Source: Candidatus Aminicenantota bacterium
GTDB taxonomy: Bacteria > Acidobacteriota > Aminicenantia > UBA2199
Direction: 5' to 3'
Length of the DNA: 32,260 bases
NCBI GenBank assembly: GCA_026393775.1
Contig: JAPKZM010000159.1
Location: 1-32,260 of the forward strand
The notes below the pieces were generated by a model. That model did not search any database. It saw only the letters and a program-made list of their open reading frames with translations, and was not told the DNA's origin. Shown here piece by piece: positions 1 to 6,845 of the stretch. A program made the position numbers and the translations under genes. The first letter of the stretch is position 1. Every line of letters starts with the position of its first letter.

Positions 1-537
1 ATGGCCCTGGCCCGGGTCGGGGTCGGCTCCCTGGTCATCGCCGATTTCGATGTGGTCACCCGTGAAAACCTGAACCGCCAATATTACTTCCTCGATCAGG
101 TCGGCCAGAAAAAGGTCCTGGCCCTGCGCGACAACATCGCCCGCGTCAATCCCGACGTCGCGGTCGAGGCCCACGACCTGCGTCTGGGGCCGGACGAGGT
201 GGTGCACATTTTCAAGAACTGCACGCTGATCATCGAAGCCTTCGACCGCGCCGACATGAAGCTGATGATCATCGAAACCGTGAGCGAGCGTTTCCCCGAC
301 AAGTTCATCATCGCCGCTTCGGGACTGGCCGGCTACGGGGAGAACAACGCCCTGCGCACGCGCCGCCTGGGAAGCTTGTTCATCTGCGGCGACGAGACCC
401 GCGAAGTGTCGCCCGAAATGCCGCCCCTGGCTCCGCGGGTGGGCATCGTGGCCGCCATGCAGGCCAACCAGGCGCTGGAAATTATTTTGGATGACCTGGC
501 GCTGGTCGGCGACGACGATGCCTGGGACGAGCTTTAA
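1..537 (+). CDS. thiF: ThiF/MoeB/HesA-family adenylyltransferase, 5'-truncated by window edge
   Basis: E1-like enzyme that adenylates the C-terminal Gly-Gly of a ThiS-type sulfur carrier for thiamine (or related) sulfur transfer in the cytoplasm. The visible 178 residues start in the second half of the Rossmann fold. LVIADFDVV (about 11-19) and the NLNRQYYFLDQVG stretch (about 24-36) are typical of the ThiF family-2 group, followed by an acidic 'EAFDRAD' strand and a 'FICGDE' segment. The nucleotide-binding GxGGxGS loop is missing because the gene begins upstream; the ATG at base 1 is probably an internal codon. A ThiS-like carrier gene starts 11 bases after the stop, which supports the pairing. 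Which pathway is served cannot be read here. Confidence 0.88.
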   Translation: MALARVGVGSLVIADFDVVTRENLNRQYYFLDQVGQKKVLALRDNIARVNPDVAVEAHDLRLGPDEVVHIFKNCTLIIEAFDRADMKLMIIETVSERFPDKFIIAASGLAGYGENNALRTRRLGSLFICGDETREVSPEMPPLAPRVGIVAAMQANQALEIILDDLALVGDDDAWDEL

Positions 538-548
538 CGGGGAATACC

Positions 549-752
549 ATGAAAATATCCTTGAATCATAAAGAAGAGAGCATGGCCGGCGAATCGATCA
601 GCGTGCGCGAGCTGCTGACCATGATGAAATTCACTTTCCCGCTGATCGTGATCAAGATCAACGGACAGCTGATCAAAAAAGAAGATTATGAAAGGGTCTT
701 TATCGGCGATGGCGACGCGGTGGAAGCCATTCATTTGATCAGCGGCGGCTAA
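549..752 (+). CDS. thiS: ThiS-like sulfur carrier protein
   Basis: A 67-residue beta-grasp carrier. The C-terminus ends in ...HLISGG, the di-glycine tail that is adenylated and thiocarboxylated by the ThiF-type partner encoded immediately upstream. The central stretch 'IVIKINGQLIKKEDY' matches the ThiS pattern V-x-N-G-x-x-V-x-(R/K)-x-x-(Y/W), and 'IGDGDAVEAIHLISGG' matches the 'L-x-x-GD-x-(V/I)-x-x-(V/I)' end. It carries a slightly long, polar N-terminus. It could also serve another sulfur pathway (MoaD- or CysO-like), but the family-2 ThiF neighbour favours ThiS. The stop codon overlaps the end of the convergent gene by 4 bases. Confidence 0.85.
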   Translation: MKISLNHKEESMAGESISVRELLTMMKFTFPLIVIKINGQLIKKEDYERVFIGDGDAVEAIHLISGG

Positions 753-1168
753 AGCGAGTTCTTCCAGCGGCGGACGAAAAATTCCTCGATGCTTCTTTTC
801 TTGTACGGCCGCCCCAGGAATGTGTGCCGGCAACCCATGTAGGCGGCGCATTCGAACGGCTTGACCGGGTGAATGGTACAGAGTCCCTCCTCAGACAGGA
901 ACACGCAGCGCCCTTTTTCCCTTTCGTAATAATCGGGAACCGTACTGCCCGGAGCGGCCAGGAAACGGCCGGCCTTGATTTTGGCCGGGGCCAAAAAATG
1001 GATGCGGCTGTTCTTTCCCGCGGCCGGGATGCGCACCAGGTAAGCGGCTTTGAGTTCCCTTTCGCTGATCTTCAAGAAAGCGGTGATTTTTTTCAGATCG
1101 GCCGGAACCAGGCGGCCCGGATCGTCGCGGCAGGCGCTGACGCATTTCTCACAGCCGCAGGCCTCCAT
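749..1168 (-). CDS. YkgJ-family cysteine-cluster protein
   Basis: A 139-residue protein with the layout of the YkgJ / 'Fe-S oxidoreductase-like CxxxCxxC' family. An N-terminal cysteine group (C4, C6, C9, C13) is followed by a C-terminal group in 'GRCVFLSEEGLC', 'PFEC' and 'MGC'. These cysteines are thought to bind zinc or an iron-sulfur cluster; no reaction is firmly established for the family. The gene starts 2 bases after the patatin stop codon, so it is the last gene of a three-gene minus-strand operon (dipeptidase, patatin, this gene). A second, unrelated-looking family member lies at 27384-27953. Confidence 0.75.
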   Translation of the reverse strand: MEACGCEKCVSACRDDPGRLVPADLKKITAFLKISERELKAAYLVRIPAAGKNSRIHFLAPAKIKAGRFLAAPGSTVPDYYEREKGRCVFLSEEGLCTIHPVKPFECAAYMGCRHTFLGRPYKKRSIEEFFVRRWKNSL

Positions 1169-1170
1169 GG

Positions 1171-2070
1171 TCAGCCCCTGTTTTTTTCCTGGGCCTGGCG
1201 CTGCTGCCAGCGGCCGAGGATGGTTTTGATTTCACGGCGAGCGGTCTGCTCGCCGCGGCGGATGATCGCTGCCGGCCGGTAGAATTCGAACAATTTAAAA
1301 TCCTGTGTGTCGACATGGATGACGGCATCGGGAGCGTCGTTTTGCAGTCGGGCGGCGATCAATTTTTCCTGCATGATCTCCAAGGTGGCCAGGAACGATT
1401 CGATCAGGTTGGGCTCCTCGTCCGGGCGGCCTGAAATCAGTCTCCGGCTGAAGAAGTCATCGAGCCGGGCCAGCAGCAATTTTTCCTTGGCATTGGCTTT
1501 ATTCTTGCGCCGCGGCCGCAGGGGGCGCTGGGTAATGACGTTGACGGCGATGGTGAAGTTGCTATCGTTACGTTTCAACACGTCGACCGGCACCGGGTTG
1601 ATCAAGCCGCCGTCGACCAAATAGCATTGGTGCCAACGGACCGGCTTGAAGATGACCGGGATGGAGATGGATGCCCGCACCGCCTGCTGCAGGCTGCCGC
1701 GCGCGAAAATGACTTCCCGGCCGCGGCGGATGTCGGTGGCCGGGCAAAAGAAGGGCAGCGGCAGATCCTCGAAGCGGCTGTCGCCGAAAATGTCTTTTAA
1801 AAAGGTCTGGATCCTTTTTTCCGAGATCAGGCCGGAGCTGGAGGGCCTGGGCGCCAGGTAAGGGTACAGGTTGGAGTTTTCAAATCCCAGGGCATACGTT
1901 TCGACGGCATGGATATCGCCGCGCAGCAAATAAAGGGCGCCGATCAGGGCGCCGATGCTGGTGCCGGAGACGAGCTGGGGGAAAATGCCGTGTTCTTCCA
2001 GGACTTTGATGACTCCAATATGGGCCAATCCCTTGGCTCCACCGCCGCCCAAGGCGATGCCGGTTTTCAA
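1171..2070 (-). CDS. Patatin-like phospholipase (RssA/YchK type)
   Basis: A 299-residue lipid acyl hydrolase with a Ser-Asp dyad. The oxyanion-hole loop GGGGAKG lies at about 8-14. The nucleophile elbow is GTSIG with S38, and the catalytic aspartate is D153 in 'VDGGLINPVP'. The 'ASISIPVIF' stretch (about 133-141) is the usual conserved block. No signal peptide is present, so it is probably cytoplasmic or peripheral to the membrane. Its ATG overlaps the stop of the upstream M19 dipeptidase gene by 4 bases (ATGA), implying translational coupling. The C-terminal 100 residues are Arg/Lys-rich and less conserved. The substrate is unknown. Confidence 0.88.
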   Translation of the reverse strand: MKTGIALGGGGAKGLAHIGVIKVLEEHGIFPQLVSGTSIGALIGALYLLRGDIHAVETYALGFENSNLYPYLAPRPSSSGLISEKRIQTFLKDIFGDSRFEDLPLPFFCPATDIRRGREVIFARGSLQQAVRASISIPVIFKPVRWHQCYLVDGGLINPVPVDVLKRNDSNFTIAVNVITQRPLRPRRKNKANAKEKLLLARLDDFFSRRLISGRPDEEPNLIESFLATLEIMQEKLIAARLQNDAPDAVIHVDTQDFKLFEFYRPAAIIRRGEQTARREIKTILGRWQQRQAQEKNRG

Positions 2071-3185
2071 TTTTTCCGCCCCGCGGACTTCACCCGGCCA
2101 AGGAAACCGGCGAGGTTCAGGCCGCAGATCTTTCTGATCTCCCTTTCCCGGAAACCCCGCTTTTGCAATGCCGCGACCAGCGCGGGGTACGCGGCGGCGT
2201 TGCCCAGACCGGCCGGCGTGGAAGGGATGCCGTCAAAATCGCTGCCCAATCCGACGCAATCGAGCCCGCCGGTGGAGGCGATATGGATGATGTGGTCGAT
2301 CACCTCGTCGATGGTGACCCGATCGGTGCCGGCGACGGAGCGCAGGAAATAGTCCCATTCCACTTGGCTCAGGAACTCGGGATCATCCAGCCGTCCCCTT
2401 GTCTTTTCCTTGATCTCTTGGGCGAAGGTGGCGAAATTTTCCTCGATCTGGTCGAAAACACGGCGTTTGACGAAAGCGGGGCAAAAATTGACCCCGATGA
2501 AACCGCGGCGGGCGGCGATGGCCCGGATGAAGTCGTCGGTCAGGTTACGCGGGATGGGGCACAGCTTCCTGGCGTTGGAGTGCGAGGCCATAATCGGCAC
2601 CGGCGTCGTTTCCAAAACGCTGGCGATGGTCCGGTCGGAGGCGTGGGAGACATCGATGGCCATGCCCATGGCAGCCATCTGCCCGACGATCTCCCGGCCC
2701 AAAGCGGTCAGGCCCCTGACCCTGGGCTTGTCGGTGGTGGAATCGGCCCAGTCGGTGTTCTTGGAATGGGTCAGGGTCATGCCGCGCACGCCCAGGGAAA
2801 AAAAGATATGGAGAATTTCGGGAGAATTTTCAATGATATGCCCGCCCTCCAGGAAGAGCCATGCGGCCAGCTTTTTTTTCCTACGCGCCGCATCCATTTC
2901 GGCCGGATCGGTGACCTTGACGGCGTATCTGGGGGCGAAGACCTTTTGTTCCATGGTCTGCAGGAGTAGCAGGGCCTTTTTCATGGCCCGGTGCGGCGCC
3001 AGCAGCGGATCGACCCACAAGGCGAAAATCTGGGCCTGCAGCCCGCCCTTTTTTATTTTCTGCAAATCGAGATGGGCCGGGTTCCTGGAAAACGACAGTG
3101 GCTGGTCGAAGAGAACGGAGGCCGTGTCGCAATGGGCGTCGAAAATGAACAGATCATGGGGCCTGGAGGCAACGGTTTTTTTCAT
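2067..3185 (-). CDS. Membrane dipeptidase (renal dipeptidase family, M19)
   Basis: A 372-residue zinc dipeptidase-type enzyme of the amidohydrolase fold. First metal ligands are in 'FDAHCDT' (H18, D20). 'FLEGGH' carries the bridging glutamate (about 114). 'DVSHASDRT' and 'MASHSNARKL..PRNLTDD' are the second histidine pair, and 'VGLGSDFDG' carries the late aspartate. No export signal is obvious at the N-terminus (MKKTVASRPHDLF), so it may act in the cytoplasm despite the family name. It is the first gene of a minus-strand operon with the patatin and YkgJ-like genes. A TAAAAT/TATAAA box lies only 6-8 nt upstream of the ATG, suggesting a leaderless message. Confidence 0.92.
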   Translation of the reverse strand: MKKTVASRPHDLFIFDAHCDTASVLFDQPLSFSRNPAHLDLQKIKKGGLQAQIFALWVDPLLAPHRAMKKALLLLQTMEQKVFAPRYAVKVTDPAEMDAARRKKKLAAWLFLEGGHIIENSPEILHIFFSLGVRGMTLTHSKNTDWADSTTDKPRVRGLTALGREIVGQMAAMGMAIDVSHASDRTIASVLETTPVPIMASHSNARKLCPIPRNLTDDFIRAIAARRGFIGVNFCPAFVKRRVFDQIEENFATFAQEIKEKTRGRLDDPEFLSQVEWDYFLRSVAGTDRVTIDEVIDHIIHIASTGGLDCVGLGSDFDGIPSTPAGLGNAAAYPALVAALQKRGFREREIRKICGLNLAGFLGRVKSAGRKN

Positions 3186-3199
3186 AAAATCATTTTATA
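3186..3199 (-). promoter_or_regulatory. Probable -10 region of the M19-patatin operon, directly at the start codon
   Basis: Reading the minus strand, TATAAAAT ends 6 nt before the ATG at 3185. No convincing -35 is visible at 17 nt (TTTATT at best). The position would put the transcript start at or next to the ATG, as at kdsA and mfd. Confidence 0.35.
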
Positions 3200-3235
3200 T
3201 GAAATATCCGGCCGAATAAAGGCCGCGTCGTGATT

Positions 3236-3264
3236 TTGCCAAAGGCGGGCCGTTGGAGTAAAAT
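3236..3264 (+). promoter_or_regulatory. Sigma70-type promoter for the 3315 gene
   Basis: TTGCCA (3236-3241), 17-nt spacer, TAAAAT (3259-3264). The transcript would start near 3271, giving a leader of about 44 nt before the ATG at 3315, which has an AAGGCGGG ribosome-site-like sequence just upstream. Confidence 0.5.
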
Positions 3265-3314
3265 GGGCATGACAACAAGCCCTGGATCGGAACGGTCGGG
3301 CCGAAGGCGGGATC

Positions 3315-4178
3315 ATGATTGGAACTGTTTTGAAGCTGGAAGATCTCAACCGCGATGATGCCTATGATTTTTCCTTCCCGCCGCTTCCGCAGCGCCTGGT
3401 CGGGATCGAAGAAAAATTTCCCGGCCTGCCGCTGCTCATCGTCGACAAGGCGCGGCGAATTGTCTGGGGGCACGACTATTTCCGCTTGCTGCAGGCCCGG
3501 GGCCAAAATGATTCTGTCGCGTTCGAGGCCGATTTTAGCGCGGCTGAGGCATTGCTGTTGAACTTCAATCTTTGCGATCGCCTTTTCGGGCTTAACCTTT
3601 ACGAAAAATTGCTCTTTATCAGAAAAATAACCCGCTGCTGTTCCCGGGAGGAGATCCGGCGCCGGGCCGACCTGGGTTTCTCCCTCAACGATGCGCTGCT
3701 GGAGCGGCTGGATGCGCTGCTGGACGTTTCATTGCGACCGCTGCTAGTCGCCGGGCGGCTCGCCTTGAAAGCGGCCCTGCGGCTGCTGGAACTCGTGCCT
3801 CCCGGGCGGAAGGCGCTGCTCGGCCTTTTCGGCAAAATCAAGTTTTCGGAGAGTCAGCAGCTGCAAATCATTCAACTTCTCGAAGAAATAGCTTTCCGGG
3901 AAAAAAAATCCTTTGCCCGCATCCTGGCGGCGCCGGAAACGACCGACCTGCTGAAGCTGGAGATGCCGCAGCAAAAGATCATGGAGGCCCTTAACCGCCG
4001 CCGCTTTCCCGCTTGCTCGCGCCAGGAGAGCGAATGGCGCCATTGGCGGAAAAAAGTATCCCTCAGCAACGACCTGACCCTGGCGCACGCCCCGTTTTTC
4101 ACCAACGAGGAAATTCAGATCTCCCTGACCGCGAAAAACAGGCTGGAAGCGGAGGAATTGCTCAGAAAACTTAAATAA
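3315..4178 (+). CDS. Hypothetical protein with ParB/sulfiredoxin-like N-terminal region
   Basis: A 287-residue soluble, charged protein with no signal peptide or membrane span. Residues about 38-80 ('LPLLIVDKARRIVWGHDYFRLLQARG', then 'ALLLNFNLCDRLFGLNLYEKLLFI') resemble the ParB/Srx fold: a strand, the 'G-H-x-R/Y' box that forms the nucleotide-binding turn, then the 'E-N-x-x-R-x-x-L-x-x-xE' segment. The rest is helical. The ParB family includes CTP-switch DNA partition proteins and nucleases, but no helix-turn-helix is obvious and no ParA lies nearby. It is monocistronic, with its own promoter and a hairpin after the stop. Function unknown; the ParB resemblance is by eye. Confidence 0.6.
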   Translation: MIGTVLKLEDLNRDDAYDFSFPPLPQRLVGIEEKFPGLPLLIVDKARRIVWGHDYFRLLQARGQNDSVAFEADFSAAEALLLNFNLCDRLFGLNLYEKLLFIRKITRCCSREEIRRRADLGFSLNDALLERLDALLDVSLRPLLVAGRLALKAALRLLELVPPGRKALLGLFGKIKFSESQQLQIIQLLEEIAFREKKSFARILAAPETTDLLKLEMPQQKIMEALNRRRFPACSRQESEWRHWRKKVSLSNDLTLAHAPFFTNEEIQISLTAKNRLEAEELLRKLK

Positions 4179-4181
4179 ATG

Positions 4182-4203
4182 GTCCAGCCCAGCAAGGCTG
4201 GAC
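4182..4203 (+). terminator. Hairpin after the 3315 gene
   Basis: Perfect 8-bp stem GTCCAGCC (4182-4189) / GGCTGGAC (4196-4203) with a 6-nt loop, starting 4 nt after the stop codon. There is no uridine run, so it may be a weak terminator or a message-end stabiliser. Confidence 0.5.
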
Positions 4204-4205
4204 AA

Positions 4206-4273
4206 GAGCCCTAGATAGCAAATTCAAAATTTGTTTTAAAAAGCTAACAAATTTAAAATTTGCTATAGGGCTC
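4206..4273. repeat. 68-bp imperfect inverted repeat (MITE-like)
   Basis: The left end GAGCCCTAGATAGCAAATT is matched by the reverse complement of the right end (GAGCCCTATAGCAAATTT), and the arms run inward to AATTTGTT on both sides. The GC ends and AT-rich arms stand out from the flanking genes. It lies directly upstream of the -35 box at 4281. Confidence 0.55.
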
Positions 4274-4280
4274 TAAAATA

Positions 4281-4308
4281 TTGACATCGGGGGCGATTTA
4301 AATATAAT
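4281..4308 (+). promoter_or_regulatory. Consensus sigma70 promoter for the DUF948-YtxH pair
   Basis: TTGACA (4281-4286), 16-nt spacer, TATAAT (4303-4308): both hexamers match the consensus exactly. The transcript would begin about 12 nt before the ATG at 4327, so the leader is very short. Confidence 0.75.
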
Positions 4309-4326
4309 AGTATACGAGAGAACAAT

Positions 4327-4695
4327 ATGAGTTCAACGGCTGTAATCATTATTTTCGTGGTGGCCCTGGTCTTTTCCCTGGGCTTTCTGCTGCTGGTCAT
4401 CACCCTGATCCCGGCCATCCAGCAGTTCAAGTCCATGATGCTGGACCTGGAAAAAACCTCGTTCGAAGTGCGCGACTTGGCCCGGGAATTGAAGCAGGTC
4501 AGCGTCATGGCCCAGGAACGGCTGGAAAAAGTCGACCAAGTGCTCGCGCAATCCAAGCGCACTGTGGAAAATGCCGGCGAAGCCCTGCACTTCATCAACC
4601 AGAACGTGCTCCGGCGCTCGGCCGGATTGCTGGCCTTCCTGCCGGCCGTCAAGATGGGTTGGAATTTGATCAAGAAGATAAAAGGAGGTAAGTAA
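4327..4695 (+). CDS. DUF948-like single-span membrane protein
   Basis: A 122-residue protein with one N-terminal membrane helix (about 6-29, 'VIIIFVVALVFSLGFLLLVI') and a long amphipathic/coiled-coil region (about 35-85), then a basic C-terminus. This is the layout of DUF948 proteins, which usually sit beside YtxH genes and are linked to general or envelope stress in Firmicutes. The YtxH-like gene starts right after the stop codon, and its Shine-Dalgarno AAAGGAGG overlaps the end of this gene. A perfect consensus promoter drives the pair, so strong constitutive expression is likely. The molecular role is unknown. Confidence 0.7.
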   Translation: MSSTAVIIIFVVALVFSLGFLLLVITLIPAIQQFKSMMLDLEKTSFEVRDLARELKQVSVMAQERLEKVDQVLAQSKRTVENAGEALHFINQNVLRRSAGLLAFLPAVKMGWNLIKKIKGGK

Positions 4696-4932
4696 ATGAG
4701 TGAAAATACTGGCAGCAAAATGTTTTTCAGCTTCCTGAGCGGGGCGGCCATCGGAGCCGGCCTGGCGCTTCTTTTCGCCCCCCAGTCCGGAAGGGAAACC
4801 CGCAGGCAGATCAAGGACCTTTCCGACAAGATCGGCAGCGAAGTCAAGGACAACGTCGAAAAGATCAGCGAAAAAGCGATGGATTTTATCGAGGGTACCA
4901 AGGACACATTCAAGAAAAAGTCCCGCGTCTAG
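4696..4932 (+). CDS. YtxH-domain protein
   Basis: A 78-residue protein. It has an N-terminal glycine-rich membrane segment with the YtxH signature 'FLSGAAIGAGLALLFAP' ending in 'QSGRETR', followed by a charged amphipathic helix (about 35-75). YtxH proteins are small, probably membrane-anchored, stress-associated proteins with no defined activity. The start codon is the next base after the upstream stop, with a near-perfect Shine-Dalgarno sequence (AAAGGAGG, about 4681-4688). Confidence 0.8.
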   Translation: MSENTGSKMFFSFLSGAAIGAGLALLFAPQSGRETRRQIKDLSDKIGSEVKDNVEKISEKAMDFIEGTKDTFKKKSRV

Positions 4933-5054
4933 AGTCCCATTTTTCGCATCGGGCCGATCGATGGAATTTGCTTCCGATGAACGCGATGGATCATTCCAGT
5001 CGCAGCGCCGGCAGGTCAAATAGATTTTTTTAGCTATCCAAGGGGTTTTCAAAA

Positions 5055-6698
5055 ATGAATAAAAAAGAATGGGAAGAGCGCGTTTTAAAAAAAGCCCTGG
5101 GAAAAAACAGCGAACGCCGTAAAACTTTCAAATCCACCTCGTTTCCGGTGCAACGCCTCTATGATCCGGACGCCGTGGCCGATCTGGATTATGAAAAAGA
5201 CCTGGGCTATCCCGGCGTCTATCCCTTCACCCGCGGCGTCCAGCCGACCATGTACCGCGGCAAGTTTTGGACCATGCGCCAGTACGCCGGCTTCGGTTCG
5301 GCCGAAGAATCCAACCGCCGCTACCGCTATCTGCTCGAGCAGGGCCAGACCGGCCTGAGCGTGGCCTTTGATCTGCCGACCCAGATCGGCCTCGATTCCG
5401 ACAACCCCCTGTGCGAAGGCGAGGTGGGGAAGGTCGGCGTAGCCATCGACACCCTGGCCGACATGGAGATCCTGTTCGCCGAAATTCCCCTGGACAAGGT
5501 TTCGGTCTCCATGACCATCAACGCCTCGGCGGCGATCGTCCTGGCCATGTACCTGGCCATGGCCGAAAAAAGAGGCATCGCCTTCGATCAGCTTTCCGGC
5601 ACCATTCAGAACGACCTGTTGAAGGAATACATCGCCCGCGGCACATACATTTATCCGCCCCGGCCGTCGCTGCGCATTATCGCCGACATTTTTTCCTTTT
5701 GCCAGGGGCGGGTCCCTAAGTGGAACACGATCTCCATCAGCGGCTACCACATCCGCGAGGCCGGTTCTACGGCCGTGCAGGAATTGGCCTTCACCTTCGC
5801 CGATGCAGTGGAGTACGTCAAGTCGGCCCTGGCTTCCGGGCTGAAAGTGGATGAATTCGCTCCTCGTTTGTCCTTCTTTTTCGCCAGCCACAACAACCTG
5901 CTGGAAGAGGTGGCCAAATTCCGTGCCGCCCGGCGCATCTGGGCGCGGATCATGAAGGAACAATTCTCGGCCGGCGAGAAAGCGCAGATGATGCGTTTTC
6001 ACACCCAGACCGGGGGCGTGACCCTGACCGCGCAGCAGCCGATGAACAACGTGGTGCGCGTGACCCTGCAAGCCCTGGCCGCCGTCCTGGGCGGGACGCA
6101 GAGCCTGCACACCAATTCCATGGACGAGGCCCTGGCCCTGCCCAGCGAGGACTCGGTGCGCGTGGCCCTGCGCACGCAACAGATCATCGCCCACGAGAGC
6201 GGCGTGGCCGACACCGTCGATCCTTTGGCCGGCTCGTACTATGTGGAAGCGCTGACCAATGAAATAGAAAAAGGGGTCTGGAAATACCTGAAAAAAATCG
6301 CCGCCATGGGGGGCATGCTGGAAGCCATCGAAGCCGGCTACCCGCAGAAGGAGATCCAGGACAGCTCCTACGCCTACCAGAAGGAGATCGACGCCGGCGA
6401 GCAGGTGATCGTCGGCGTCAACAAGTTCCAGAGCGAGGAGGACCTGTCGCACCTGAAGACCCTGAAGGTTTCCCCCAAGAGCGAGGCTGAGCAAAATGAA
6501 CGCTTGCACCTGGTGAAAAAGAAAAGAAATCCGGAAGCGGTTGCGGCCGCCTTGACCGCGGTCAGGGCGGCGGCCGAAAACGGGCAGAACCTGATGCCGC
6601 CCATCCTGGAGGCGGTCAAGGCCTACGCCACGTTGCAGGAAATCGCCGACCAGATGCGCGCCGTCTTCGGCGAGTACAAGGAAAAGATCGTTATTTAA
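5055..6698 (+). CDS. Methylmalonyl-CoA mutase large chain, catalytic domain
   Basis: A 547-residue TIM-barrel mutase domain that interconverts (R)-methylmalonyl-CoA and succinyl-CoA with adenosylcobalamin. Visible family blocks are 'YPFTRGVQPTMYRG', 'AFDLPTQIGLDSD', 'VSMTINASA', 'SGYHIREAGSTA', 'FFFASHNNLLEE', 'RFHTQTGGVTLTAQQP', 'LGGTQSLHTNSMDEALALPSE' and 'DPLAGSYYVE'. The C-terminal B12-binding domain (DxHxxG) is absent, as expected for the split type in which a separate small subunit carries it. No small subunit, epimerase or MeaB gene is in the window, so the partner must lie elsewhere. Start chosen at 5055 with AGGGG 9 nt upstream. It could be a related acyl-CoA mutase (isobutyryl- or ethylmalonyl-type). 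Confidence 0.93.
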   Translation: MNKKEWEERVLKKALGKNSERRKTFKSTSFPVQRLYDPDAVADLDYEKDLGYPGVYPFTRGVQPTMYRGKFWTMRQYAGFGSAEESNRRYRYLLEQGQTGLSVAFDLPTQIGLDSDNPLCEGEVGKVGVAIDTLADMEILFAEIPLDKVSVSMTINASAAIVLAMYLAMAEKRGIAFDQLSGTIQNDLLKEYIARGTYIYPPRPSLRIIADIFSFCQGRVPKWNTISISGYHIREAGSTAVQELAFTFADAVEYVKSALASGLKVDEFAPRLSFFFASHNNLLEEVAKFRAARRIWARIMKEQFSAGEKAQMMRFHTQTGGVTLTAQQPMNNVVRVTLQALAAVLGGTQSLHTNSMDEALALPSEDSVRVALRTQQIIAHESGVADTVDPLAGSYYVEALTNEIEKGVWKYLKKIAAMGGMLEAIEAGYPQKEIQDSSYAYQKEIDAGEQVIVGVNKFQSEEDLSHLKTLKVSPKSEAEQNERLHLVKKKRNPEAVAAALTAVRAAAENGQNLMPPILEAVKAYATLQEIADQMRAVFGEYKEKIVI

Positions 6699-6701
6699 AT
6701 A

Positions 6702-6801
6702 AGTGATTCGTGATTGGTGATTAGTGATTTGATAAGAAATTCAGTGAATTCTTCTTGTTTTGCTTTTTTCCAATTACTGTTCACTAATCACTAATCACTA
6801 G
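6702..6801. repeat. Intergenic inverted repeat of GTGATTAGTGATT units
   Basis: The left arm (about 6702-6730) repeats GTGATT four times. The right arm (about 6773-6801) carries the complement AATCACTAATCACTAGT. At least 13 bp pair perfectly (GTGATTAGTGATT / AATCACTAATCAC). The loop contains a smaller GAATTC-centred palindrome and a T-rich run. It lies between the mutase stop and the kdsA promoter and could act as a bidirectional hairpin terminator or be a dispersed repeat. Confidence 0.6.
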
Positions 6802-6810
6802 TCGCGCCTG

Positions 6811-6839
6811 TTGCCCTTTTCCGCAAATGCTGGTAAAAT
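6811..6839 (+). promoter_or_regulatory. Promoter of the kdsA operon (apparently leaderless)
   Basis: TTGCCC (6811-6816), 17-nt spacer, TAAAAT (6834-6839) with an extended TG at 6831-6832. Only 6 nt separate the -10 box from the ATG at 6846, so transcription would start at the start codon. Confidence 0.55.
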
Positions 6840-6845
6840 CAGGGT

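Noticed and set aside
5085..6509. 474-codon open frame on the minus strand opposite the mutase gene
   Set aside because: Translation is His/Gln/Gly/Val-rich low-complexity, typical of the antisense frame of a GC-rich gene; no ribosome site or homology pattern.
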